From Methanosarcina sp. DH2 (GTDB taxonomy: Archaea > Halobacteriota > Methanosarcinia > Methanosarcinales > Methanosarcinaceae), in the NCBI RefSeq assembly GCF_020804225.1, contig NZ_WJBI01000002.1, positions 197,629 through 261,628 on the forward strand: 64,000 bases of DNA, in the 5' to 3' direction. How positions within the stretch are numbered: the first letter of the stretch is position 1; each line of letters starts with the position of its first letter. Of this stretch, positions 33,545 to 42,062 are shown piece by piece. A model generated the notes under the pieces. That model saw only the letters and a program-made list of their open reading frames with translations. It had not been told where the DNA came from and searched no databases. Both the position numbers and the translations under genes were made by a program.

Positions 33545-36067
33545 TTACCCCTTAACATTTTTGATAATAAACCAGCGCCCATTAAGTCTTGTGTCTCCCA
33601 GAACTGCCTGTATCGGTTTGGAACCTTCCGATATTCTGAACCAGACCCACTGGTCCCGGTGAGCATTATTTGCAATCTGATTTACTCTTGCATCTAGAGG
33701 CCAGAGATTTTCAAATGCATCATCTCCACCCAACTGAAGATCCAGCACATGATCAACCTGATACAGTCTTTCGTCATAATCAACGCTGTACTCTTTGAGT
33801 ATCTTTAGCAGCTGATTTTGCTCTTTCCTGCTGTCAGTTTTCCTCTCTTTCTTGAATTTGCTCTTTTCTTTATACCATTTCATGACACCGAGCGAACGAC
33901 CGTCCGGATCAATATTTTTAGGAAGTTTTTTGGATGTAGTGCGATAATAACGTTCATCGTGCTCGAATTTTATGATTGGCTTATATTCGTTGAATGGCTT
34001 ATACCAGGTCATCCCTATCGGATGTGATTCGTCCAAACCTGTATTGACCACACCTCGTGCCTCTTCCTTTTTTCCACAAACTTCGGCAGCTGCATTTGAA
34101 AGTGCTTTCAAAACTTTATCCTGACCCGCACTGAAAACCTGACCCTGACCTATGTTACTCTGTGCAACAACTAATTGAGAAGGACCACCAATGCCTTCAA
34201 TTAAATCGCAGAACTTCGTACATTTTCCCTGCAGACCTGGCAGATTTCGTGATAAATTCCCTTCAATGTCCTCACCGGAAATAACCTGTTTCGTTATGGG
34301 TCCAACCGTAACAGGTTTATCACCTTTACTTGGGTTTATTGAGACGGGAATAGACAGCTCTTCAGCCTTGATCCACTTTTCCCAGGTCCATAATGGTGCA
34401 GTAAACTCACATAAACGTTTCTCTCTGTCAGCTATCTTATACTGGACGTTTAAGAAAGGCGTAACATTGAATTGTACCTTAAAACCAGCTTTAATTTTAC
34501 TTTCAAGGTCGAATATAAATTTGTTCTGGATATATGATAAGCGCACCATCTCCTGAAAATTAAAGATAGTAGAGCCTATACCGTCACCCCGAAATCCCCC
34601 TTCAGCAAAACCTTTAATAGGAATGCTAAAACCTTCAACCGGAATTGAAAGCGTGGCACCAGCACTTATCTTGCCAGCAACTTCAACAACAATATGGCTG
34701 CCTATCGGAACATTAACCTGCCCCTGTCCTATGTAAGTATCATGCAGGGGATCAATCCTAATTAAAACATCATTCAGGGTAATCGAGCCAACACTCAGCC
34801 ACAGGCTGGGACCTATATCAAGTCCAAGTTCAGGCTTGTCGATCCTTACTCCTGCAATTATATAGTCTTTTAAATTCTTAATTTTCGACAATTTAGGAAA
34901 TTCCAGAACCTTTTCTTCCTGGGGATCTGTTAACTTAATGCGCCCACAGCCAAGAGTAATTCCATCCTGGCCAATTGAGAATTTGCATTTTAATTTGCCC
35001 GCCAGTTGTTTTGCCGCTGCCAGTGCAGCCGGGCTGAAGCTTGTCCCGGATATATTATTATCAGCGCCTTTCTGTCCAGCTCCATCTCCAGATTGAATAA
35101 CTGCACCTGCCTGTTGCTTGGCCCAATCAACCGCTTCGCCTCCAGCCTCAGTAATAGAGTTTACCACTTCGCTGGCTTTCTCTTCAACCCAGCTTAAGAT
35201 GCTTCCACCCGAACTATCAGATTCTTTCTTATCTTCGTTATCGCCAAAGAGTGACCACCTCTGTATTCCGGGCGTGGAGGTTGATATCTCAGGTGACCGT
35301 TGTATTTCCGCTTTCTTTTTTTCACAAGCTAAACACTTTAACTGGACAGACGGCTGCTCGGGAACTTTTTTGGTTTGAACCCCACCGGTTTGCTGCACCA
35401 CATGAGTCAATTCGTGTGCAGTCAACTCATTCTTATCAGGAGATTTTCCGTCTCCATAATAGATGTCCTGATTATATGCGAATGCCTGTGCCTGCAGGTC
35501 GCGGTTCATCTGCACTGCCTTTGAATCCGTGTGAATGCGTACCTGGCTAAAATCTTGACCAAAGAGCGGCTCGTAAAAAGCTCGTACAGATTCGGGCAAA
35601 GGATGGCCGCCTTCGCGCATATTGCTGATGCGGGACTCCAGCTCTGGGATTATCTTAGGAATTGGGCCAGAAACCTCCTTTTTCCGGAGAGTTCCTTCCT
35701 CTTCTTCCTTTTCTGGATTATTCTTAGTACACTCTGGACACCTGCGCTGTACAGACTTGTTCCGGATGTGGCTTGAAATTCTTATCCCTTTTGAAACCTG
35801 CAGCTCAGGCATTCTCATGACTTGTTTGGCAACCCTATCAGCCTCACGTTCATAAATATCATCAGGCTGACCTATCCTGATTTTAGCCTGCAAAGCTCTT
35901 GATTTGATCAACCTCTGGACAGCCTGATTACCCGCTGTTCTTTGAAGCTGTAACATTCTGTCAGCAGGAGATTCTGAAGAACTGTGGCTGGGTTTCTGGT
36001 TGCAGAAATATGAGCATTTGTGCTTTGGTTCCTGTGTTTTGGTATGAACTCCAGCTTTTTCAGACAT
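33545..36067 (-). CDS. DUF4157 eCIS cargo with C-terminal HNH nuclease-like domain
   Basis: The largest cargo, 840 aa, and the first downstream of the structural genes. The shared segment (KHKCSYFCNQK, ADRMLQLQRTAGNQAVQRL) is followed by CPEC and by DUF4157 (YEPLFGQDFSQVRIHTDSK, ELTAHELTHVVQQTGG), then CLAC. The middle (about 290-600) includes an LEFPKLSKI beta-rich region. Near the C-terminus QVDHVLDLQLGGDDAFENLW (Asp-His at 772-773) and PLDARVNQIANNAH form an HNH/endonuclease-VII-like motif, as in polymorphic toxins. It would cut nucleic acid in the target. No immunity gene is adjacent, consistent with eCIS cargo being delivered to other organisms. Confidence 0.87.
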   Translation of the reverse strand: MSEKAGVHTKTQEPKHKCSYFCNQKPSHSSSESPADRMLQLQRTAGNQAVQRLIKSRALQAKIRIGQPDDIYEREADRVAKQVMRMPELQVSKGIRISSHIRNKSVQRRCPECTKNNPEKEEEEGTLRKKEVSGPIPKIIPELESRISNMREGGHPLPESVRAFYEPLFGQDFSQVRIHTDSKAVQMNRDLQAQAFAYNQDIYYGDGKSPDKNELTAHELTHVVQQTGGVQTKKVPEQPSVQLKCLACEKKKAEIQRSPEISTSTPGIQRWSLFGDNEDKKESDSSGGSILSWVEEKASEVVNSITEAGGEAVDWAKQQAGAVIQSGDGAGQKGADNNISGTSFSPAALAAAKQLAGKLKCKFSIGQDGITLGCGRIKLTDPQEEKVLEFPKLSKIKNLKDYIIAGVRIDKPELGLDIGPSLWLSVGSITLNDVLIRIDPLHDTYIGQGQVNVPIGSHIVVEVAGKISAGATLSIPVEGFSIPIKGFAEGGFRGDGIGSTIFNFQEMVRLSYIQNKFIFDLESKIKAGFKVQFNVTPFLNVQYKIADREKRLCEFTAPLWTWEKWIKAEELSIPVSINPSKGDKPVTVGPITKQVISGEDIEGNLSRNLPGLQGKCTKFCDLIEGIGGPSQLVVAQSNIGQGQVFSAGQDKVLKALSNAAAEVCGKKEEARGVVNTGLDESHPIGMTWYKPFNEYKPIIKFEHDERYYRTTSKKLPKNIDPDGRSLGVMKWYKEKSKFKKERKTDSRKEQNQLLKILKEYSVDYDERLYQVDHVLDLQLGGDDAFENLWPLDARVNQIANNAHRDQWVWFRISEGSKPIQAVLGDTRLNGRWFIIKNVKG

Positions 36068-36114
36068 GTATCTGTCCCTGATTTCTTTGACGATTTATAC
36101 CTTAAGTATACCAG
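36068..36114 (-). promoter_or_regulatory. Conserved cargo promoter/leader
   Basis: Toward the gene: CTGGTATACTTAAGGTATAA, ATCGTCAAAG, then AATCAGGGACAGATAC and ATG. The TATA word GGTATAAAT lies about 27 nt before the start, in the same place as in the other cargo leaders. Confidence 0.55.
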
Positions 36115-36220
36115 TTAATGATTGAAAACTATGGACAAATCAAAACTCTGTACCAGTCAGTATTCAGTAGACTAAATTCCTGCCTTAAAATTACAGTTAG
36201 AAGTTAAAAATTAAAATTGA

Positions 36221-36277
36221 GATAAAAATTAGAGATAAAAATTAGAGATGAAAATTAGAGATGAAAATTAGAAATTA
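36221..36277. repeat. Short AT-rich tandem repeat
   Basis: ATAAAAATTAGAG and ATGAAAATTAGAG units of 13-14 nt occur four to five times in the non-coding gap between the fibre-like gene and the first cargo gene. The remaining bases of 36115-36398 show nothing else. Confidence 0.65.
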
Positions 36278-36398
36278 AAAAGTTTTAAACCACCAAAAAA
36301 TTAAAACGAATTTTAAATTTGGTGGGAGGTTAAATCAGAAATTTCGGATCTATAGACGTGATTTCTGATATTTTCTTAATTTTCGTTTATCCCAGCAA

Positions 36399-37973
36399 TT
36401 ATCCTCGCATTTCCAGTTCTGTAGCATAGAAGCAGACCTCATCCTGCTGGACAGCTACCTGAATTGCATCGCCTGAGTCAATAGCTACTTTGAGTTCTTC
36501 CAGTGATTTCATAAATCTTTCGAAACTTATATCTGTAACTCTTCCTTGAATTTCGTCTGCAAATTCTCTCATAAACTCCAGCAAGTCTTTCATAGAAGAA
36601 ATGAAGTCCTCCTCTTTTTCATAAATTCTATTATCTACTGCCTTTTTGGCCTCCTGGGAAATTTTAAGGGCTATACTGCTGTCCAGCTGCCTCATAATTG
36701 CCTTAAAATTACTTACAGTGCATTTCAGAGCCCTTTCTCTAAGGTACATAAAAAGCAGGTTAAGCTGCTTTTGAAGTGTTCCGGAAAGGTTTCCAAAGTC
36801 GACAATTTCTTTTCCCAGGTTATGTACGTGATCTTCGCGGGAATATTTATCCGAAGTACCGACAATGAGGCTGGTACCTACGCTTTCCACTGTAGTTGCC
36901 GGGGCTGCCCCTCCTCCAGTAGAAGTAAGTTCTATAGTATGGGCCGCAGGGTTGGAGGTTATCGAAATATTTGCACCTGCAATGAGACCTACGTCTCCTC
37001 CGGGGTTACTGACTCCACCTATGCTAACGAGTGCGCCGGTCTGTAGAGCGGTAACCATATGTGGATTGTCCTTTTTTGCAGAATGGGTCTCTCCTATGGT
37101 AATAAGGTTGTTCGTATCATCAGGAGTAATAACAATTGAGCCATCCTCAACAAGATCCACGTTTCCGCCAGGGTTGCTTACTCCTTCCAGACTCACAAGT
37201 GCTCCTGTCTGTACTGCGGTGACCTTATGAGGGTTTTCAGAGTCCAGAATATGGCACTTTAAAAGCTGGTAAAGTTCCTTTTTAGTGAAAAAAATCCTGT
37301 ATTTCTCGGTATTCTCTGGTTTAATTATTAGGTCGCTGTCCACAGACGCAAGGAAAACTTTACCTCTCTGGTTTTCCCCACATAGAGAGCATGGTTTGTG
37401 TTCTTCTTCAAGATTTTTGAGCCACTCACTTGCATCAGGAAGCACACTCGGATCCTCTGGGGATTCGGCCCGGCAGCGTATGCCCATTGATTCAGGAGCT
37501 TCATTTGAGACAACTACTTCAAAACCCTCAACAACCCTTCCGGGACAGCATCTCTCTTCGCAACTTGAAGGATTTGAAGCCGCAGCTACATAACCTTCGT
37601 AACAGGGTTTATATTTCAGATAAAGAAATGAACCATCTGGTAAAGCGGAAACAGTTGATCCGCTGCTGCTGATTATGTCTTTCCCCAATGTATTTGTCGG
37701 CACTACAATCTCGCGTCCGCAGCAGTCAAGTGCTACCCCTCCGTCTATAAAATCGATCGTTATTTTGTTGCCTTTAAGCTCCATCTTAAGGTCTTCAAAG
37801 CCGCAGACAAGCCCTGAGCCGTGGAGAAGTCTGTTGACCAGGCGGAGTTTTTCATCGAAATAACTCTGTTCTGTTTCGAAGTCCCGGACTGTCATTAACT
37901 TGCCGTAAAAATAGTTGTTTTTCTCAAATCTGTGCAATTTACATTTATCAGTTCCATCTATGTGATTGGACAT
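36399..37973 (-). CDS. eCIS fibre-like protein (Afp13 position)
   Basis: A 524-aa protein from ATG 37973 (GGGG 8 nt upstream; an ATG 33 nt earlier lacks a site). The N-terminal part has KLHRFEKNNYFYGKLMTVRD, FETEQSYFDEKLRLVNRLLH and GSGLVCGF, a signature seen in eCIS-associated proteins. The middle carries two copies of NPHxVTAxQTGALV followed by GVSNPGG, a typical phage tail-fibre repeat. The C-terminus is helical. The position after tail protein I and before the cargo genes is that of the receptor-binding fibre. It may decide which target cell the particle binds. Confidence 0.72.
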   Translation of the reverse strand: MSNHIDGTDKCKLHRFEKNNYFYGKLMTVRDFETEQSYFDEKLRLVNRLLHGSGLVCGFEDLKMELKGNKITIDFIDGGVALDCCGREIVVPTNTLGKDIISSSGSTVSALPDGSFLYLKYKPCYEGYVAAASNPSSCEERCCPGRVVEGFEVVVSNEAPESMGIRCRAESPEDPSVLPDASEWLKNLEEEHKPCSLCGENQRGKVFLASVDSDLIIKPENTEKYRIFFTKKELYQLLKCHILDSENPHKVTAVQTGALVSLEGVSNPGGNVDLVEDGSIVITPDDTNNLITIGETHSAKKDNPHMVTALQTGALVSIGGVSNPGGDVGLIAGANISITSNPAAHTIELTSTGGGAAPATTVESVGTSLIVGTSDKYSREDHVHNLGKEIVDFGNLSGTLQKQLNLLFMYLRERALKCTVSNFKAIMRQLDSSIALKISQEAKKAVDNRIYEKEEDFISSMKDLLEFMREFADEIQGRVTDISFERFMKSLEELKVAIDSGDAIQVAVQQDEVCFYATELEMRG

Positions 37974-38125
37974 GCCATTAACCCCTTTTATTTTAGAATT
38001 ATACATATTAAGACTATACGCAGCTGCCTGCGATTGATCATTAATTGAAGAATAGTAGCTCAGAGATGTATTATTGAATCTTAAGACGTCGAATCTCAGG
38101 GTATCTAATCTTAAGATAGCAAATT

Positions 38126-40279
38126 TTAAGAAAGTACGGTATCGATTCCTGCTCTTGAATGCCTTTGAACCTGCCCGGCTTTCTCCTCGTCGCTCAGGAT
38201 GGTATCTCTGCCAATTACAGTTTCTTTACCGAGGATAAACTCAGGCTCCGTAAGTGCGGTGTTGATTCCAAGATATGTATGCATATCCAGGTAGAACCAG
38301 GGTTCGAGCATCTTCAGGTTATAACATGTGTGTGCAGGTTTTTGCTCGTCAATAATCCTTCTAATACGCTTTAGAGTACCTGTGTCAATTCCCGGACTTT
38401 TCAGGAAGACAGTGAAAACAAATTTTTCTGTCCCGAAAAGGACATTAACAAGGTTTTCTTCCCTATCGCCTATTTTTACTCTGGCTTCATTCGACGGGAA
38501 AAAGATCATATCTTCACCCGTGCAGGGGAGAGACTTTTTTCCTTCAAGTGGTAAATTGATGCGGAAGTTTTCCACAATCAGGGGCTTTATCCCCGTAAAA
38601 AGTTCGATACTTTCGGAAAGCCCTTCTCTTGTCCCTCTCTTTTTATATAGTGAGGCTGCGTGCCTGATAAAAAGTCTTTTTTTCTCTTCAGTCCAGTCCT
38701 CATCTACAGGGACCGCAAGCCAGGAAGCAAGCCAGGAAAGGAACTCAGGCGGAGCATTGCAGGTGTCAAAAAAACGGTCTATATTTTCAATCGTATAATC
38801 TATTTCAAAGATTATGCTTTCAAATATGGAAAGGAAGCGTTCGAGGAGGTCTTTGCTATACGGTTCCTCCCTGTAGATAGCAGGCAGATAATCGATATAA
38901 GAAGCCCTCGGGAAAAATATTCCGATAGATGTGACAAGCGGAGATGTCTCTTCTGTCCCTGAGAGGATGATTTTAAACCAGAGGTACCTGCCCTCTGCCC
39001 TATCAAGGAAAAGTGAATCCCTCTTCTCATAGCCCTGAACTGCCGAAGTTTCGGAAATGCATATTTTCCACCTTTTCGGGTCAAGAGCTTTAATCTCAGC
39101 CCCTGAAAGCTTTTCATCCGATGCATGATAAAAGAATTCTATTTGAGTGCCTTTTACAAAATTCCCATTTATTATCAGCCTGTGCCACACAGTATCGCTT
39201 TCCTGGCTGTCCACAGGTCTTGAAATATAGGTTCCCCGAAAAGAACCGTCAGGAGCTCTCAAATTTACTTTTTTACGTACAAGCCTGGTGAGCTTTTTTC
39301 CCTTCCCGTCAAGCACATAAAGTCTGCCTTCAGGACCGTAAACCAGCTTTTTACAGGTGCCCCTGTAGGACCATAAAGGATGAGAAAGAAAATGATTATT
39401 AAACTCCAGCCTATGAATGGTTTTCTCGTTCTGGTTTTCATCTCCTGTTTCATCCGCTTCCCCTACAAAAACCTCCTTCCAGGCATCAACTGCGATCCCT
39501 GAAGGAGAAAAGTTCTCTATATCTACCTTCCTTTCAGCCTCTGTTTCCCCGGCTCTGAAGACATGAATCCTGTTTCCTTCAAGGACGTAACGCTTCCCTT
39601 CTTTATCTACTTCCAGAAACTCTGGCTCTCCAGATCCATTAATTTCGCAGGAAATTTCGGGTTTCGGACGGAAAGGGCTGTGCTTGTTGATAGAAAGCAC
39701 CCTGCTCCCTTCAAGAATGTAGATATTCCCTTTTTCATCGCATTTTATATTGGTAATTTTTTTCAGATTCTTTCCAGTTTCCTCTCCAGCCTCTTCTCCG
39801 GTCGGGCCTTTTAAAAGGGTCCAGCGCAAATAATAGTCGCTTTTTGTAAAAGCACTGAGACGGAAATTATTTCCATCAGCGCTATCTGCAATGTACAGGG
39901 TATCTTCGTCTACTCCGATTGCAGAAATCTTTCCCAGTTTTAACGGAAAAACTCCGGGACAGTTCCCTATTGGATTTGGAGCAGATGCGTTTCCTGCATA
40001 CCTGAATATCAGGCTTTTCTCCGCACCCGGAGGACTCTCTGTACCTGCAGGATTCTCCTCTGTACCCAGAAGGTAAATGAAACCACATTCATCGACTGCG
40101 ATATCCTCAATAATAAACCCTGGATTTTCGAATAACACCTCCTCAAATAAATATGAATAAACGCTGGAAAGCCTCAGGTCCCCCTGTCCGAGGTCGAGAT
40201 TTTCGCTATATTCCATAAACTCTTCCAAAAATATCTTTGAATCTATCCATTTATGTTTAATTTCCTGAATGCAAACCAC
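38126..40279 (-). CDS. eCIS tail protein I-like baseplate protein with N-terminal beta-propeller
   Basis: A 717-aa protein. The C-terminal third (about residues 465-690) is of the phage P2 gpI/Afp12 type: YLPAIYREEPYSKDLLERFL, FFDTCNAPPEFLSWLASWLA, AASLYKKRGTREGLSESIEL and IDEQKPAHTCYNLKM. The N-terminal 300 residues have NHL/SMP-like repeats, such as GFIYLLGTEE, GVDEDTLYIADS, GNIYILEGSRVLSI and GIAVDAWKEVFVGEADE, which should form a propeller displayed outside the baseplate. The GTG start at 40279 overlaps the end of the baseplate J gene by 23 nt, so translation is coupled. An ATG at 40216 is an alternative. Confidence 0.87.
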   Translation of the reverse strand: MVCIQEIKHKWIDSKIFLEEFMEYSENLDLGQGDLRLSSVYSYLFEEVLFENPGFIIEDIAVDECGFIYLLGTEENPAGTESPPGAEKSLIFRYAGNASAPNPIGNCPGVFPLKLGKISAIGVDEDTLYIADSADGNNFRLSAFTKSDYYLRWTLLKGPTGEEAGEETGKNLKKITNIKCDEKGNIYILEGSRVLSINKHSPFRPKPEISCEINGSGEPEFLEVDKEGKRYVLEGNRIHVFRAGETEAERKVDIENFSPSGIAVDAWKEVFVGEADETGDENQNEKTIHRLEFNNHFLSHPLWSYRGTCKKLVYGPEGRLYVLDGKGKKLTRLVRKKVNLRAPDGSFRGTYISRPVDSQESDTVWHRLIINGNFVKGTQIEFFYHASDEKLSGAEIKALDPKRWKICISETSAVQGYEKRDSLFLDRAEGRYLWFKIILSGTEETSPLVTSIGIFFPRASYIDYLPAIYREEPYSKDLLERFLSIFESIIFEIDYTIENIDRFFDTCNAPPEFLSWLASWLAVPVDEDWTEEKKRLFIRHAASLYKKRGTREGLSESIELFTGIKPLIVENFRINLPLEGKKSLPCTGEDMIFFPSNEARVKIGDREENLVNVLFGTEKFVFTVFLKSPGIDTGTLKRIRRIIDEQKPAHTCYNLKMLEPWFYLDMHTYLGINTALTEPEFILGKETVIGRDTILSDEEKAGQVQRHSRAGIDTVLS

Positions 40280-42059
40280 CTCTTTTCAGGCAGCTTTCAG
40301 CCTCCCTTAAAATCTCCACATTGTGTTGCCCGGAATAAACACTCGAAAATTTTGAGCCCAGTAAGAGGTTGCCCTGTGAATCTCGTGCCGCTCCGTTTTC
40401 TCCGTAGACTGAAAGCCTGATTATGCATTTTACCCCTGAAATCTTTTCCATGAGTTCATAAAGCTCCGAAAGGTAGACATCCCTGCCAATGGGCCAGCCC
40501 TGACCATCAGGCCCTCCTTTTACGGGATGGAGGTACCTGTTAAGCACAGATAATACATCCTTCCGAACCAGGCTGTCGTCAAGATAACCCTCCTGCGGGA
40601 CAACTGTAATATTCACCGTCACTTTTACGTAATCTGGAGAAATTACATGGATTTCAGTCCCCAACAGGCGGTGCCTGTCAAGGTGCCTGCATACTGCCTG
40701 TATAAAGCCTGCAGAAGGAGTGGGAGGAGACCTGAGAATTTCAAGAGGAGTGTAAGGGATTACTACAACCGTCACAGAACCTTTGCTGTACCCTGATTTT
40801 GTGGGTTCCTTACCTCCGGATTTTGCCTGCTGAGAAAGGAGAGGGCGGTAATTAGGCACTGCTTTTGCTTTTGCCACTCTAAGGCCCGGAGTATTCAGGG
40901 CTATGTATTCGTAATCAGAGGTTATTACTGCAATATAGGGAACCTTAAAATCTCTGAGAAAAACTTCTACTGCCTCCTCAATTGTCTGGGCTTTTTTCCC
41001 TCCGGTTGCAGGCGTGTAATTTATAATTTCCAGATGTTCTGACCCTTCAACTTTCCAGGCACAGCCAGCTTTAAGGTTTCCTTCTTCTCCGTCCTCTTTT
41101 CCATTTGCTATATCCTCTCTTCCTTCTCCTCCTTTCCCTTTCTCACTTCCTTTTCCTGCAGTTAGATCCTGGGTTGCAGGGACCGTATTCAGCCTTATTT
41201 TTTCAATTCTTGGAGGGTACTCATAACCTGACCCTTTTACCGTACAGCGGAGCCAGAAATAAGAATTTTCAAAGTTCATTAGAGGAATAGACTGAGTTGC
41301 CTTCCAGCCTTCAAGCTCCCTAAAGGTTATTCTTCCACTCTTTTTGAACCCTGCAGTATTATCTACAGGTTTTACCTCTCTCCATGGGTATCCACTAGCC
41401 GGGTCCGAAATTTCCCACCTCAATTTCGCATTTTCAAACCCGTATTCCTGCTCGTCTCCATGGCTCCCAGGAACTTTCAGATCTTTCTCGTAAAGGTAAC
41501 ACATGAAATTAAGGGTCTGAGGCGGAATGGCACTGTTTTTTCCAAAACCCATATAAAATGCACATCCAGCCCGAACCTGCTCGCCAAAAGGAGCAAAGAA
41601 AAGGTCTCCTGCTTCATTTGCGCTGGTACGGTCAAATACTCCTTCTGTAAGCCCGTCAACTATCAGTTTCTCCAGTCCAAAGGCAGCGGGAACTATATCC
41701 AGGTCCTCATCCAGAGAGAAATAGATTTTCTTGCCTGCAGCTTCAGTTGACACCTGAGTTCCCTTTATCAGCTCCGTTTTTTGGGTCGAACTGAAACTGA
41801 GATTTACGCGTGCAGGTTTTGCTTTTTCCGGCACTACCCCCAGCAATTCAAGGTATTTGAGGCGGTGTCTGTCAGTAACAAGGTTTGTACGGTACAGTTC
41901 AATTTCGGTAAGCCAGGCAAAAAGCTCAATAAGCGTGATCCCGGGATCGCTATGGTTGTGATCGGTCCATTCCGGGGCATATACGGGAATGAGTTTTTTT
42001 GCTTTCTCTACAAGCTGATCAAATGACTTATCGTCAAGATTGGGTATGGGAAGAGACAG
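40257..42059 (-). CDS. eCIS baseplate J-like protein with probable CTG start
   Basis: A 600-aa Afp11/gpJ-type baseplate wedge protein. The first canonical start in frame (TTG 41846) would remove the conserved N-terminus. The upstream codons read SLPIPNLDDKSFDQLVEKAK, then LIPVYAPEWTDHNHSDPGIT and LIELFAWLTEIELYR, a hallmark of this family. The frame is closed two codons further up by TGA, which is also the stop of the preceding gene. The only start with correct spacing is CTG at 42059, 8 nt after AAGGAGGGG. C-terminal parts are VTVVVIPYTPLE, the VKVTVNITVVPQEGYLDDS arm and WPIGRDVYLSELYELMEKIS. It assembles with gp25 and the larger J protein into the baseplate. Confidence 0.88.
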   Translation of the reverse strand: MSLPIPNLDDKSFDQLVEKAKKLIPVYAPEWTDHNHSDPGITLIELFAWLTEIELYRTNLVTDRHRLKYLELLGVVPEKAKPARVNLSFSSTQKTELIKGTQVSTEAAGKKIYFSLDEDLDIVPAAFGLEKLIVDGLTEGVFDRTSANEAGDLFFAPFGEQVRAGCAFYMGFGKNSAIPPQTLNFMCYLYEKDLKVPGSHGDEQEYGFENAKLRWEISDPASGYPWREVKPVDNTAGFKKSGRITFRELEGWKATQSIPLMNFENSYFWLRCTVKGSGYEYPPRIEKIRLNTVPATQDLTAGKGSEKGKGGEGREDIANGKEDGEEGNLKAGCAWKVEGSEHLEIINYTPATGGKKAQTIEEAVEVFLRDFKVPYIAVITSDYEYIALNTPGLRVAKAKAVPNYRPLLSQQAKSGGKEPTKSGYSKGSVTVVVIPYTPLEILRSPPTPSAGFIQAVCRHLDRHRLLGTEIHVISPDYVKVTVNITVVPQEGYLDDSLVRKDVLSVLNRYLHPVKGGPDGQGWPIGRDVYLSELYELMEKISGVKCIIRLSVYGENGAARDSQGNLLLGSKFSSVYSGQHNVEILREAESCLKRGGLHSGN

Positions 42060-42062
42060 GCT

